Assembly (NCBI GenBank): GCA_910575665.1
Contig: CAJTFB010000029.1
Span: 1 to 52,630 of the forward strand
Direction of reading: 5' to 3'
DNA: 52,630 bases
Source of the DNA: Eubacteriaceae bacterium
GTDB taxonomy: Bacteria > Bacillota > Clostridia > Lachnospirales > Lachnospiraceae
Part shown: piece by piece, positions 33,648 through 43,835 of the stretch
How positions within the stretch are numbered: position 1 is the stretch's first letter
How the letters are laid out: each line of letters begins with the position of its first letter
Made by a program: the position numbers and the translations under genes
Notes under the pieces: model-generated
Databases searched by the model: none
The model's input: only the letters and a program-made list of their open reading frames with translations
What the model was told of the DNA's origin: nothing

Positions 33648-33660
33648 CTTACCAACTATT

Positions 33661-34866
33661 TTATTGTCGAAATACGGCGGTAACAACAGCGCCCTTTCTA
33701 TTCTCCAGCCAGAGACAGCCGCCATGCTTTTCACAAAGGATCTTACAAATATTTAACCCCATACCAAAATGCTCGTTGTCCGTTTCATTCACCGCTTTGT
33801 AAAAAGGCTTCGTTGCATTTTCCAGATCTTTTTTCGCAAACCCGTCCCCATCGTCGGAAACCGTCAGATATAGATACCTGTCCCGGGATTCTATGGATAC
33901 TGCCGTTTTTTCCTTTGCAAAACGCACCGCATTGGCAAGAAGGTTCTCAAACACCTGTTGCACAATGGCAATATCAATATTCAAAGATATTTCCTGCTCC
34001 CCAATAAGAACACATGAGAACTCTTTTTCGCCGCACACCGCCTCTGCTGTGTGCCGGAACTGTTCCCACAGTTCCCCCAAAGCCATCGGCTGCCGGGTTA
34101 TTTCAACATCCTCCAGCCGCTGCAGATCGCCCATGGTCTGCACATACGCCTCCAGCCTGGCAATATGCTGGTGCATCATCTCTGAGGTACGACTTACCTT
34201 TTCCGCTGTCATTTTAGGAGCGTACTGCATAAGAAGCTCGCTCTGCCCCTTCAAAACGGTCAGTGGTGTTCTCAGGTCGTGGGAAAATGCTGCGTTCAGC
34301 CGCCTGCGCTCCTCCATCTGCCGCCACATTTCTTCATTGTTTTCCTGCAGCGCCTGGCGCATTTTCTCAAAGGAGGCACACAACTTTCCCAGCTCGTCCT
34401 CCCGTTCATAAACAACATGGAAATCCAGATTATTGTCTGCAATCTGGGCAGCAGCATGATCCAGAATAACAAGAGGTTTTTGTAACTGACGCCGGTAAAA
34501 CAAAATGCTGGTAAAAACAATAACGATTATGAAACAAATCGGATACACGCCAACGCTCAAAAAACCAAGAATAATATATATGCTGAGGTCTTCTGGTGAA
34601 AATTTCCCAAAAAGATCGTAGGGCGTCTGATAGAATAAAACGCTATCTGGCTCATTCTCAACTTGCTTTTCAAATTCCATTCTGATATCCTGACCCTGCA
34701 CTCCAAACTGAATCTCATATTTTTCATAAACTTCAGAGCACCCAAACTGACAAAGATTTGAGAGAACCAGTGAAAACAAAAAGGCAGAAACAACACCCAC
34801 AAACATGTATATCGTAAAAGCCTTTTTGATTGATCTGCTTTTGAAAAAGGCTCTTATTTTGCCCAT
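33661..34866 (-). CDS. Sensor histidine kinase of the exporter locus
   Basis: A membrane kinase of 401 residues. Helices near residues 18-38 and 95-123 flank a short extracytoplasmic loop of about 55 residues. A HAMP domain and the dimerisation domain follow, with phospho-acceptor His196 in NAAFSHDLRTPLTVLKG. The ATPase domain has N box NLLANAVRFA, DDGDGFAKKD and GMGLNICKI. Its start overlaps the regulator gene by 13 bases with AGGA before the ATG. The small sensor loop suggests sensing within the membrane or through a partner, perhaps the exporter. It is followed by a terminator. Confidence 0.9.
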   Translation of the reverse strand: MGKIRAFFKSRSIKKAFTIYMFVGVVSAFLFSLVLSNLCQFGCSEVYEKYEIQFGVQGQDIRMEFEKQVENEPDSVLFYQTPYDLFGKFSPEDLSIYIILGFLSVGVYPICFIIVIVFTSILFYRRQLQKPLVILDHAAAQIADNNLDFHVVYEREDELGKLCASFEKMRQALQENNEEMWRQMEERRRLNAAFSHDLRTPLTVLKGQSELLMQYAPKMTAEKVSRTSEMMHQHIARLEAYVQTMGDLQRLEDVEITRQPMALGELWEQFRHTAEAVCGEKEFSCVLIGEQEISLNIDIAIVQQVFENLLANAVRFAKEKTAVSIESRDRYLYLTVSDDGDGFAKKDLENATKPFYKAVNETDNEHFGMGLNICKILCEKHGGCLWLENRKGAVVTAVFRQ

Positions 34867-35528
34867 TTGTATCCTACCCCCCAGACGGTTTCCACATAGG
34901 ATTTTGCTCCCACCGCCACAAATTTTTTGCGGATGCGGCGGATATGCTCTGCTACTACTGAGGAATCACCTTCTCTGTCATACCCCCACACAAGCTCATA
35001 AATCCGCTCTTTGCTGAATATCTGCCCCGGATGCCCCGACAACAGTTCTATAATGTCATATTCCTTTTTGGCAAGGAGAATTTCTTCGCTATCATAATAT
35101 AAACGCCTCTCAGTATAGTCAATGGCCAGTTTATCATCAAAACGGACTTTCGGCGTCTCGCCCCGGCGCCGCTCCCGCCTGAGATGTGCGGCTACTCTTG
35201 CCCCCAGCTCATCCAAAGAAAAGGGCTTTACAATATAGTCATCCCCACCCATGCCAAATCCTTTGACTTTATCGCTGTCCTCCACTCTGGCAGTCAGAAA
35301 TAGGATCGGACAGCTGACAAAATCCCGGATCCTGGCGCACACTTCCAATCCATCCACATCTGGCATATTGATGTCCAGCAGAATAAGATCTGGCTGTTTT
35401 CCTGCCTTTTCTATCGCTTCCCTGCCGTTGGCTGCCGTCATTATGTTATAATCATTGTACAGAAAATAATCCTCAAGAGTGGAAACGATGTCCGCCTCAT
35501 CGTCTACGATCAAGATCGTATCTCTCAT
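34854..35528 (-). CDS. OmpR-family response regulator of the exporter locus
   Basis: A 224-residue regulator. The receiver has the acidic pair in ILIVDDEADI, phospho-acceptor Asp52 in LILLDINMPDVDG and ILFLTARVED. The winged helix shows ILLAKKEYDIIELLSGHPG and VVAEHIRRIRKKF. Its partner is the kinase overlapping its 3' end. It probably controls the ABC exporter operon downstream. ATG 35528 has GGAGGCGG just upstream. Confidence 0.92.
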   Translation of the reverse strand: MRDTILIVDDEADIVSTLEDYFLYNDYNIMTAANGREAIEKAGKQPDLILLDINMPDVDGLEVCARIRDFVSCPILFLTARVEDSDKVKGFGMGGDDYIVKPFSLDELGARVAAHLRRERRRGETPKVRFDDKLAIDYTERRLYYDSEEILLAKKEYDIIELLSGHPGQIFSKERIYELVWGYDREGDSSVVAEHIRRIRKKFVAVGAKSYVETVWGVGYKWAK

Positions 35529-35557
35529 TCCGCCTCCTCCCATAAATGGATTTCAAA

Positions 35558-36070
35558 TTACATCTGCTTAATATACTCCGCATATCCCAGCTGATCCAGC
35601 TTCTCCGCCTTGGCAGTCACTCCATCCTTCATCTCCACCTTGTATTCCTTCAGCTTCTTACGCAGCTCCATGTCCGATACGGATAAAATCTTTGTTGCTA
35701 GAATACCCGCATTTGCCGCGCCGTCGATGGCAACGGTGGCGACCGGGATACCCGATGGCATCTGCACGATGGAATAAAGGCTGTCCACCCCTCCTACGGA
35801 TTTGGTATGGATCGGGATGCCGATGACCGGAAGATCAAACAAAGCGGCGCACATGCCCGGGAGGTGTGCCGCTCCGCCAGCTCCAGCGATAATCACCTGG
35901 ATGCCACGCTCTTCTGCCTTGGTTGCATAATCCACAAACACATCCGGCATACGGTGTGCAGAAATGATCGTCATCTCATATTCAACACCAAATTTCTCCA
36001 ACATCTGAGCTGCCTTCTGCATCACCGGCAGATCTGAATCGCTTCCCATTAAAATTCCTACTCTTGCCAT
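35558..36070 (-). CDS. purE: 5-(carboxyamino)imidazole ribonucleotide mutase
   Basis: The class I PurE enzyme of purine synthesis, which shifts the carboxyl group of N5-CAIR to give CAIR. The 170 residues include VGILMGSDSDLPVMQKAA (about 3-20, the SDSD substrate loop), the ISAHRMPD segment (about 41-48) and IAGAGGAAHLPGMCA. All expected residues are present. ATG 36070 is chosen because GAGAGG lies 9 bases upstream. No other pur genes are adjacent; purK, normally needed, is outside the window. It lies 20 bases after the aminopeptidase gene. Confidence 0.95.
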   Translation of the reverse strand: MARVGILMGSDSDLPVMQKAAQMLEKFGVEYEMTIISAHRMPDVFVDYATKAEERGIQVIIAGAGGAAHLPGMCAALFDLPVIGIPIHTKSVGGVDSLYSIVQMPSGIPVATVAIDGAANAGILATKILSVSDMELRKKLKEYKVEMKDGVTAKAEKLDQLGYAEYIKQM

Positions 36071-36089
36071 TTCACTCATCCTCTCTTTC

Positions 36090-38096
36090 TTATTCCATAT
36101 CATTTAGTATTTCTGTGCCCTCCAGCACGAATCTGCCCTCCCGGATAATGGTGATCTCCTTACCATCTCTAGTGTTCACCACGATATCCCCCAGTTCGTC
36201 ATAGGGAATGGTGATGTCCGTGTGGCAGTTAAAATAAGCCTTTTCTATCTCTGTTTTGCGCAGTGCTGAACACTCATTTTCCTTCGCAATGATTTCCTTT
36301 CCATCGGGATTATGAAGAACGATATCCTCACTCATAGAATAACAGGTGTCCCCAACAGCAAAGTGCGGTCCTGTCTTCTCAGCGATCAGAATCGGCAGCT
36401 TTGCCTCAATCCCAAAACGACGTCCCATGCGGTAGGCAGTGGTATTAGTACCGATGGCAAACTCTCCCAAAGGAAGGGTTTCTCTGTTGTGTAGTACATT
36501 TTCTTTGATGTATTTGCGGTTCTCCGCATCCTCTTTGTAATTTCTACAATTGTAGTCCTTGATCATTCCATCCGCAAAGGTCATTCGCAAATTCTCATAT
36601 CTCAGCTGATTCAGATATACTTTTGTGACATGAAGCACGCCATTGGTTCCCTTGAGTACTGGGGAGGTAAACACCTCTCCCACAGGAATATTCACATCCG
36701 CTAGACAGTTCTCAAAATTCGTCTCTTTCTCCGGATTCTTTAGCTCATGAAGCATCACGGTGATATCTGTCTCATTCTCTCCCCTGCCGGTGACATGAAC
36801 CGATTCTCCCTGATCTAGCGCATCGATAATGGCCTGATGGACCTTCCGGTAGAGCTCCATATCCAGCGTATTGATCTTGATGGTCTCGTCGAATATTTCT
36901 TCAAAATCACTGCCGATCTCCGGAATCGGAAAGGCAATGATCGTAAAGCTCCGCTCCTCCTCACGAATATAGCGGTTCTGGATGAGCATATAATCTCGTC
37001 GGTAATCCACGGAAAGCTTCTGTTGCTCCGGCGTGTAGGAGGGACTCTCGCTCTTTGTCTCCGGCGCAAATAATTTTTCTCCGAATATCTCAATCACTGC
37101 GGGGCCCGCAAAAGTATATGCCAGTTCTTTATAAGTTTCAAATGCCTCTTCCACATGGGAAAGTTTTTCCTTCACGATGGCATGGTTCAGCGTAAGGGCG
37201 TCGTCAAAACGGTGGTCATAAATATACTGCTTACTCGCCGGAGTCGTACTTACTCCCATCGGTCTTGTATTGCCACTCATGGAAATAATCGGAGAGAGCC
37301 CCATCTTTTCAAACTGCTGGATGGCCTCTCTGACCACTGCCTCAAAGCCGATATTATAGCGGATATTTACCGTTTTCTTTTTTGACAAATCTATGCCCGC
37401 CGCCACAAATCCCTGGCGGTAGCCCTCGGTATATGTTGTGGCGATCTTCTCGATCTTTTCCCTGGGAAGGGAAGAAATATACCGCGCTGTGGCGATCTCA
37501 TTTTCTGTAATATTTTCACCATAATAATACAGATACTTTTCATCCGATAGATCACTGTCTGTCACAATCCGCACAAGCCGGTCTATAGAGGGATCCAGAA
37601 GCCTGCGAATTCCTTTATCCGTATAGTATTCATCATAATCATGAACGTAATAATACAACGTTTCTTTGAGCCATCTCGGTTGATCCTCTTCGGTAGTGAG
37701 CACCGTATACACCTGTAAAAATAGCTCCATCAACAGAAGCAGGGACTCTCTGTCACCATTGTAGGCATCCAGTATGCCATCTCGAAAACGGCTGTAGAAA
37801 TAGGCCATTAATTTTCCCTGCTCCTCCCCAAATTTCTCTGTACAGTACCGGGGATTTCCATAAAACTTCTCATAGTTGTCGTCTCTCAAAGGATCATAAA
37901 ACTGGGTATTCCATGTTTTCAGCTGTTCCAGGGACGCCGCCTGCAGCCCGTCCCCCTCAGCCAGCACCAGCACCTGGTCCAAACTGGTTAATAATACAGC
38001 GGTCTCCTGGCAGTACGCCCGATAAACCTCTGGAATATTTTTTTCGGAACTAATTTCATGGATCCTGTTATAGGCAAGCTCATATCGCTCTTTCAT
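36090..38096 (-). CDS. M29-family metallo-aminopeptidase with N-terminal extension
   Basis: A cytoplasmic peptidase of 668 residues that removes N-terminal amino acids. The C-terminal half has the M29 metal ligands: Glu474 in VNIPVGEVFTSP, Glu545 in LPLGEFAIGTN, His578 in GPHFAVGDT, and the His625/Asp627 pair in CHTDITIP. M29 enzymes are usually about 410 residues; this one has about 250 extra helical residues at the N-terminus, seen as a region rich in Tyr, Glu and Leu. AGGAG lies 4 bases before ATG 38096. Its neighbours are purE downstream and rnpB upstream. Confidence 0.85.
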   Translation of the reverse strand: MKERYELAYNRIHEISSEKNIPEVYRAYCQETAVLLTSLDQVLVLAEGDGLQAASLEQLKTWNTQFYDPLRDDNYEKFYGNPRYCTEKFGEEQGKLMAYFYSRFRDGILDAYNGDRESLLLLMELFLQVYTVLTTEEDQPRWLKETLYYYVHDYDEYYTDKGIRRLLDPSIDRLVRIVTDSDLSDEKYLYYYGENITENEIATARYISSLPREKIEKIATTYTEGYRQGFVAAGIDLSKKKTVNIRYNIGFEAVVREAIQQFEKMGLSPIISMSGNTRPMGVSTTPASKQYIYDHRFDDALTLNHAIVKEKLSHVEEAFETYKELAYTFAGPAVIEIFGEKLFAPETKSESPSYTPEQQKLSVDYRRDYMLIQNRYIREEERSFTIIAFPIPEIGSDFEEIFDETIKINTLDMELYRKVHQAIIDALDQGESVHVTGRGENETDITVMLHELKNPEKETNFENCLADVNIPVGEVFTSPVLKGTNGVLHVTKVYLNQLRYENLRMTFADGMIKDYNCRNYKEDAENRKYIKENVLHNRETLPLGEFAIGTNTTAYRMGRRFGIEAKLPILIAEKTGPHFAVGDTCYSMSEDIVLHNPDGKEIIAKENECSALRKTEIEKAYFNCHTDITIPYDELGDIVVNTRDGKEITIIREGRFVLEGTEILNDME

Positions 38097-38120
38097 TTTT
38101 CTCTCCTAAATTTTTATTAG

Positions 38121-38490
38121 TATGAGCAGCACGATAAGCCGAGTTCTGTCGTTGGATGATCATCTATCTGGACCTGCTGTTACCAACAGGCTCTAGCGAC
38201 CTACCCGAGAGCACGACGGGCCGCCGTATCGCTCTCTGTTCGGTCTTGCTTCGGATGGGGTTTACATCTGCCCTCTCTGTTACCAGAAAGGCGGTGAGCT
38301 CTTACCTCACCATTCCAACCTTACCTGTCCTGCCGTCAAATGACGATGGTTACAGGCGGTATATTTCTGTTGCACTAGCCTGGGAGTCACCTCCACCGGA
38401 CGTTATCCGGCATCCTGCCCTGTGAAGCTCGGACTTTCCTCACCTGGGACCTTTCGGTATAGCCAGGTGCGATCACCTGTGCTGCTCATA
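38121..38490 (-). ncRNA. rnpB: RNase P RNA, type A
   Basis: The catalytic RNA that matures tRNA 5' ends. A perfect P1 stem joins the two ends (TATGAGCAGCAC at 38121-38132 against GTGCTGCTCATA at 38479-38490). Universal signatures on the minus strand are GAGGAAAGTCCGAGC (P4 start), AGTGCAACAGAAATATACC, GGTAAGAGCTCACC, CCCCATCCGAAGCAAGACC and the 3' ACAGAACTCGGCTTA. This is the type A form found in Clostridia, not the Bacillus type B. A T-rich stretch follows before the aminopeptidase gene. Confidence 0.95.
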
Positions 38491-38523
38491 TGATCAGCAT
38501 TTTACAACTGAGCGGTACAAAAC

Positions 38524-40182
38524 TCAATCAAGCAAAATACCGCCCCCGATAAATTCTCTCAGAATCGAATTCAACGGAACTTCCTCCGGATTGATCCCAA
38601 GAAAATAATCCAAAAATTTTAAAAGCCTCTGTGCCTCTGCGTACTCCTCGCTCCCCCTGGGAACCCGGAACAAAAGCGGTTCGGCATACTGCTTCAACAC
38701 CGCCAGTTCATATACCAGCGAAGAATTAAACATTTCATCGGCTTTTTCCTGAAATGGAAAAATATTTTCACTCTCGCCATTTCTCACAGATTTCCACATG
38801 GAAATGGTTTTCTGTGCCCCATGTCCCCTGGTCCTGGCGTCCCGGATGATCCGCCGCAGCAGTCTGCCATCCGTGGTAGGAATCCGGTTGTGCTCATCAA
38901 TATTCAATGACGTCAAAGCACTGATATAGACCTTAAATTTATTTTCTGCCGGGATCTTTTCCGTCAATTTATCATTCAGCCCGTGAATCCCCTCAATAAC
39001 AAGAATCTCTTCCTCTGAAAGCTTCATCAGAGGTTTGTTGTATTCACGCATTCCCGTTATAAAATTGTAAGTGGGCAGCTGAACCTCTTCTCCTGCCAGC
39101 AATTTTCCCAGATCCTCATTGAATTGGGCAGTATCAATGGCCTCGATACACTCATAATTATATTTTCCGTCGGGATCCTTCGGCGTATCCACCCGGTTTA
39201 CAAAATAGTCATCCATCGCGATGGGGTGGGGTTTAAGTCCCAACGTCTTAAGCTGTGCCGACAACCGGTAGGAAAATGTAGTTTTCCCGGATGAAGAAGG
39301 GCCAGCAATGGTCACCACCCGGATCTTTCCGGAGGCCGCGATCTGCTCAGCGATATCTCCGATCCGCTTTTCGTGCAACGCTTCCTGTACCATAATCAGT
39401 TCCCTCATGCCACCATTGACTATCACATCGTTGAGCTGTCCCACATGTTCTGCCCCCAGCCGTAGTCCCCACTCAGAAGTCTGCTTTAATTTGTTATGCA
39501 GTTTCATACTGGGTGCAAACTCTGGCATTTCATCCGGCCTGTCAGCCCTGGGAACGATAAATACAAAACCATCATCGAATTTCTGCAGGCGGAACCATCT
39601 GAGCACTCCCGTGCTGAAAGGCATAGGACCATAGAAATAATCTATCACCTTGCCGAGACGATAGAGGTTTACCTTGGAACTTCTTCTGTATTTCAGCAGG
39701 CTGCATTTGTCAAACATCTTACGCTCCCGAAAGAGCTGGATCGCCTTATCTACACTCATGGATTTTTTTTCAATTACCATGTCGTCCTCGACGTATTTCT
39801 GCATCCGCGCTTCCACCCGCTCTAAGAGTTCCTCTGTCACCTCTGCCCCCCGGAGTGTACAATAAAATCCAGTATCCAGACTGTTTTCCACTGTAATCTT
39901 TTCAAACTGGTCCTTGGGCACCTCTTTGTAAAATGCCTTCAACATCATCATGGTGATTCCCCGGACATAGGCTTTTTTTCCCTCGTCCTCCGCATAAGTA
40001 CAAAAACGTACCTCACAGTCCTCATGAAGATCAGAACTCAGCTCCTTCACAACCCCGTTCACCTTGGCAGTGATAATATCCCTCTCCCGGCAGGTTCCAT
40101 ACTGTCTCGCCAGCTCATACAGAGTGGTTCCCTTTTCACATTCCATCGTCCTGCCATCTATCGTAACCTGAATCATATCCAT
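38524..40182 (-). CDS. TGS-domain nucleoside (uridine) kinase
   Basis: A 552-residue protein. Residues 1-65 form a TGS-like ubiquitin-fold domain, a middle region resembles threonyl-tRNA synthetase editing sequence, and from about 280 on there is a P-loop kinase of the uridine kinase/phosphoribulokinase family. Key motifs are IAGPSSSGKTTFSYRL (Walker A), DDYFVNRVDTPKDPDG, LVIEGIHGLN and RLLRRIIRDARTRG. It would phosphorylate a nucleoside, uridine by homology, though the substrate of this fusion class is uncertain. It starts 7 bases after trmK. ATG at 40182 or 40176 may be used. Confidence 0.85.
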   Translation of the reverse strand: MDMIQVTIDGRTMECEKGTTLYELARQYGTCRERDIITAKVNGVVKELSSDLHEDCEVRFCTYAEDEGKKAYVRGITMMMLKAFYKEVPKDQFEKITVENSLDTGFYCTLRGAEVTEELLERVEARMQKYVEDDMVIEKKSMSVDKAIQLFRERKMFDKCSLLKYRRSSKVNLYRLGKVIDYFYGPMPFSTGVLRWFRLQKFDDGFVFIVPRADRPDEMPEFAPSMKLHNKLKQTSEWGLRLGAEHVGQLNDVIVNGGMRELIMVQEALHEKRIGDIAEQIAASGKIRVVTIAGPSSSGKTTFSYRLSAQLKTLGLKPHPIAMDDYFVNRVDTPKDPDGKYNYECIEAIDTAQFNEDLGKLLAGEEVQLPTYNFITGMREYNKPLMKLSEEEILVIEGIHGLNDKLTEKIPAENKFKVYISALTSLNIDEHNRIPTTDGRLLRRIIRDARTRGHGAQKTISMWKSVRNGESENIFPFQEKADEMFNSSLVYELAVLKQYAEPLLFRVPRGSEEYAEAQRLLKFLDYFLGINPEEVPLNSILREFIGGGILLD

Positions 40183-40189
40183 CTCTTTC

Positions 40190-40894
40190 TCACCCTTCCT
40201 TCATACTGGCAATGCATGCCTCGATCTCCCGGATCTTTCCCACAATTTCTTCCCGATCCTCCCGATTTGCAGAGGCAAACTGAGGATTCTCAAGAATACG
40301 TTCGAAGGTGTTCTTTTCTTTGTTCAAATAGTTCTGAAATACGGGATCTCTTCTCTTTGCCAAATATGTACCATACCGGAACTGCCACTCTGCCTCCGGT
40401 CTTTTCTCTTCTTTTGCATCACATCGCACCGCCTGTAGGGCAAAATAGTATTTCCCATCCTCCAGACAGATCTTCTCCTGACGGATCGAAAACCTGTGTT
40501 CCCAGAGATAATGTCTCACGGCTCCAATATCCGACTGAGGCTGCAAGATCAGAGTACGAACCTGTTGAAGCACTTCTCTTCCCTCTGAAAGAATATGAAT
40601 CATAAGAGGACCGCCCATACCCGCGATCATCAGCGTATCCACTTCTCCGGGTGCCAGCCTCTCAGTTCCGTTTCCCTGGCGACATTCAATCTGTCGCTCC
40701 AGACCGGCAAGGCGCACATGTTCGATTGCTCTCTCAATAGGCCCCCGATTCACATCAGAAGCAATGACTTTTTCTGCGACTCCTTTTTGGACGAGCCAAA
40801 TCGAAGCATACCCATGATCGCATCCGATATCCGCAATCCTCACTCCTTTTGGCACCAATGAAACATTCATCTTTAAACGCTCTGACAACTGCAT
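40190..40894 (-). CDS. trmK: tRNA (adenine-N1)-methyltransferase TrmK
   Basis: A class I SAM-dependent methyltransferase of 234 residues that methylates N1 of A22 in tRNA. Visible motifs are the SAM-binding RIADIGCDHGYASIWLVQKG (about residues 19-38), ASDVNRGPIERAIEHV, TLMIAGMGGPLMIHIL (catalytic region) and LILQPQSD. It follows rpoD with the stop and start codons overlapping (TGATG), the conserved Firmicute arrangement of rpoD-trmK. Confidence 0.92.
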   Translation of the reverse strand: MQLSERLKMNVSLVPKGVRIADIGCDHGYASIWLVQKGVAEKVIASDVNRGPIERAIEHVRLAGLERQIECRQGNGTERLAPGEVDTLMIAGMGGPLMIHILSEGREVLQQVRTLILQPQSDIGAVRHYLWEHRFSIRQEKICLEDGKYYFALQAVRCDAKEEKRPEAEWQFRYGTYLAKRRDPVFQNYLNKEKNTFERILENPQFASANREDREEIVGKIREIEACIASMKEG

Positions 40895-42021
40895 CAGTCC
40901 AAATAATCCTTTAATTTTCTGCTTCGGCTCGGATGGCGGAGTTTACGGAGCGCTTTGGCCTCGATCTGACGAATCCGCTCTCTGGTGACATCAAACTCCT
41001 TGCCCACTTCCTCTAACGTCCTGGCACGTCCGTCGTCCAACCCAAACCGTAGTCGCAGCACTTTTTGTTCTCTCTCTGTCAATGTATCCAATACCTCCGT
41101 AAGCTGTTCCTTCAACAGAGTGAAGGCCGCCGCCTCCGCCGGCACTGGTACATTGTCGTCCTGTATAAAATCTCCTAGATGGCTGTCTTCCTCTTCGCCG
41201 ATCGGCGTCTCAAGAGAAACCGGTTCCTGAGAAATCTTCTGAATCTCCCGTACCCGGTCCACCGGAAGCTGCATCTCCTTTGCAATCTCTTCTGGATAAG
41301 GCTCCCGTCCCAGTTCCTGCAAAAGCTGTCTCTGCACCCGGATCAACTTATTGATGGTCTCCACCATATGCACCGGAATACGGATGGTACGCGCCTGGTC
41401 CGCGATGGCTCTGGTAATCGCCTGGCGAATCCACCAGGTGGCATAGGTACTGAATTTATAGCCCTTACGGTAATCAAACTTTTCCACTGCCTTGATCAGA
41501 CCCAGGTTGCCCTCCTGGATCAGATCCAGAAAAAGCATCCCACGTCCCACATACCTTTTGGCAATACTTACTACAAGACGCAGATTCGCCTCTGCAAGAC
41601 GCTTTTTCGAGTCAGCATCCCCCTCTTCCATCTTCTTCGCCAGCTCTACTTCCTCATCAGCAGACAACAATGGCACCTTGCCGATCTCCTTCAAATACAT
41701 GCGAACCGGATCCTCAATGCTCACACCGTCGGGAACAGAGAATTCAATATTTTCCAACTCCTCTTCCGTTGGCTCATCGTCCACATCAAGGATAATATCA
41801 TCGTCGGTATCGCTGTCTGGAACCATTGCCACGATTCCATTTTGCTCAAGATAATCAAGAATCTTTTCGGTCTTATCGCCATCCAGATCAATTTCCTTAA
41901 ACTGAGCGTTGATATCACTGAATTCCAGAATTCCATTTCTCTTCTTCCCTAGCTCCACAAGTGTATTTAACCCCTCTAAAAATAACGCCCGCTCGTCCAC
42001 TGTATTCTTATTATCTTTCAT
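40894..42021 (-). CDS. rpoD: Primary sigma factor RpoD (SigA)
   Basis: The housekeeping sigma subunit that directs RNA polymerase to promoters. The 375 residues include region 1.2 ([21 protein letters not shown]), 2.1-2.4 ([23 protein letters not shown] and [14 protein letters not shown]), region 3, and 4.2 with the helix-turn-helix [20 protein letters not shown]. An acidic stretch stands in for the 1.1 region ([20 protein letters not shown]). ATG 42021 follows AGGAGG by 6 bases. The 25-base gap after dnaG and the overlap with trmK indicate one operon. It explains the sigma-70-type promoters seen elsewhere in the window. Confidence 0.97.
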   Translation of the reverse strand: MKDNKNTVDERALFLEGLNTLVELGKKRNGILEFSDINAQFKEIDLDGDKTEKILDYLEQNGIVAMVPDSDTDDDIILDVDDEPTEEELENIEFSVPDGVSIEDPVRMYLKEIGKVPLLSADEEVELAKKMEEGDADSKKRLAEANLRLVVSIAKRYVGRGMLFLDLIQEGNLGLIKAVEKFDYRKGYKFSTYATWWIRQAITRAIADQARTIRIPVHMVETINKLIRVQRQLLQELGREPYPEEIAKEMQLPVDRVREIQKISQEPVSLETPIGEEEDSHLGDFIQDDNVPVPAEAAAFTLLKEQLTEVLDTLTEREQKVLRLRFGLDDGRARTLEEVGKEFDVTRERIRQIEAKALRKLRHPSRSRKLKDYLD

Positions 42022-42046
42022 GTTTTCCTCCTTCATTCTATCGACA

Positions 42047-43816
42047 TCACTGTACCGGTAGTCTCAGACTCAGATGCTCCAGTTTCTTTTTCTCTGCAAT
42101 CAACGCCTGCAGCTGGGACAAATCTGTGATCTCCCTGCTCTGTTTTTCCAGACTCGCTTTCTTTAGTGTCTTCACCACTTCATTCAGAGCCTTTTCCCGC
42201 TCCGTGTGTTCTCTGACTTCCTTTACCTGGCGGTTGAACAGCCCCGCCACCACCGATTGTTCCTCCTTGCTGTCAAACCGGCTGATAATCGTCGCCGGCG
42301 ACATGCTTCCTGTCTCTGCCTGTTCATACAGCAGTTTTGCCACTTCCCGGTATGGTTCATCTAGAAAATCTTCTGGTAAAACCGTTTCCTTGACAATAGG
42401 ATATAAGGACAGGTCTTCACTGATCCATGTCAGCAGGATTGCCTGAATCCGCCCTATTCCATCCTCTTTCCTGCTATCTTTCTTTTTCTGTCTCTCACTC
42501 TTTATCTTTTCATATTGGATTCCCACTGCTGCCGCCGCATGATGCTTTACCAACTGTCTGAAATCTTCACAGCGAATCCCATATTCTCTGGAAAACGCCT
42601 CTATATAATTATTTCTCTCTATTTCATTTTCAAACGTCAGGCATTTTTTCGCCGCCTCATTCATAAACTTTGTCTTTTCTTCGGGATCCCCCATATCGTA
42701 TTCTCTTTGCAAAATACCAATTTCATAGAAGAAACTGTTCTGCGCAGAATGAATACGGTTCTGGAACTCCTCTACCGACAAACCCTTGATGAATTCGTCA
42801 GGATCCTTATAAGGCTTCATGTCTATAACCCGCACCGTCAATCCCGCCTCTTTCAACAAGGGAATTGCCCGAAGTGCCGCCTTGACACCGGCACCGTCAC
42901 TGTCATAGCACAGATAGACAGTATCCGTATATCTTTTTAAAAGGCTGCTCTGTTGGCTGGTAAATGCTGTGCCAAGAGATGCCACCGCATTTGTAAATCC
43001 CGCCTGGTGAAGGGCGATCACATCCATATACCCCTCACAGATGATCATGCCCTGGTCCTGCCTTCCGTGTACAAAATTCAAGCCATACAGATTTCGACTC
43101 TTATCAAAAACCATTGTCTCCGGCGAGTTCAGATATTTCGGTTTTCCGTCCCCCATCACTCGCCCACCAAAGGCGATCACTTTTCCCGATCGATCCATAA
43201 TCGGATACATAACCCGGTTCCAGAACTTATCATAAACACCCTTTTTCTCATGAAAGGTAAACAATCCTGTCTGGTTTAATATAGTATCGTCAAAACCTTT
43301 CTTTTTCATGTATTGGTACAAATCATCGCTAAACTTGTCCGAGTATCCCAGGCCAAACCGACGTATCGTTTCCTCGGAAAGCGCTCTTTGCAAAAGATAT
43401 TTTTTTGCCTCTTCGCCCCGCCCAGAATTGAGTTTCGTGTAATAATAATTGGCAGCCAGCTTATAGATCTCCAGAATCTGTTCCCTTGTATTGCGCCGTC
43501 TACGATCCTCTTCGGAATTGCTTTTTTCTGGCAAAGCCATGCCAACTCGCCCAGCCAGTTGTTCCAATGCTTCTGGAAATGTCAGATTCTCATATTCCAT
43601 AAGAAAGGTAAAAACATTACCACCTGTTCCACAGCCAAAGCAGTAATACATCTGCTTGCCTCCCGAAACCGAAAAAGAAGGCGTCTTTTCATTATGAAAC
43701 GGACATAAGCCTGTAAAATTGCTCCCGCTTTTTTTTAAATTGACATAGCCGGAAATCACATCCACAATATCATTTCTCTGACGGACTTCCTCGATAAACT
43801 CCTCACTATAATACAT
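42047..43816 (-). CDS. dnaG: DNA primase
   Basis: Primase of the replication fork, synthesising RNA primers; interacts with the DnaB-type helicase. The 589 residues contain the N-terminal zinc finger ([11 protein letters not shown] and [10 protein letters not shown], about residues 39-66), the catalytic TOPRIM core ([32 protein letters not shown]) and a shortened C-terminal helicase-binding region. Normal length. It lies between dgt and rpoD, the macromolecular-synthesis order. AGGAGG precedes ATG 43816. Confidence 0.97.
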   Translation of the reverse strand: MYYSEEFIEEVRQRNDIVDVISGYVNLKKSGSNFTGLCPFHNEKTPSFSVSGGKQMYYCFGCGTGGNVFTFLMEYENLTFPEALEQLAGRVGMALPEKSNSEEDRRRRNTREQILEIYKLAANYYYTKLNSGRGEEAKKYLLQRALSEETIRRFGLGYSDKFSDDLYQYMKKKGFDDTILNQTGLFTFHEKKGVYDKFWNRVMYPIMDRSGKVIAFGGRVMGDGKPKYLNSPETMVFDKSRNLYGLNFVHGRQDQGMIICEGYMDVIALHQAGFTNAVASLGTAFTSQQSSLLKRYTDTVYLCYDSDGAGVKAALRAIPLLKEAGLTVRVIDMKPYKDPDEFIKGLSVEEFQNRIHSAQNSFFYEIGILQREYDMGDPEEKTKFMNEAAKKCLTFENEIERNNYIEAFSREYGIRCEDFRQLVKHHAAAAVGIQYEKIKSERQKKKDSRKEDGIGRIQAILLTWISEDLSLYPIVKETVLPEDFLDEPYREVAKLLYEQAETGSMSPATIISRFDSKEEQSVVAGLFNRQVKEVREHTEREKALNEVVKTLKKASLEKQSREITDLSQLQALIAEKKKLEHLSLRLPVQ

Positions 43817-43835
43817 CTGCCAGTCTGTCCTCCTG

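Noticed and set aside
38156-38425. 89-codon plus-strand open frame
   Set aside because: It lies inside the RNase P RNA gene.
41179-41952. 257-codon plus-strand open frame
   Set aside because: It is antisense to rpoD, lacks a ribosome site and resembles no protein family; the rpoD frame is certain.
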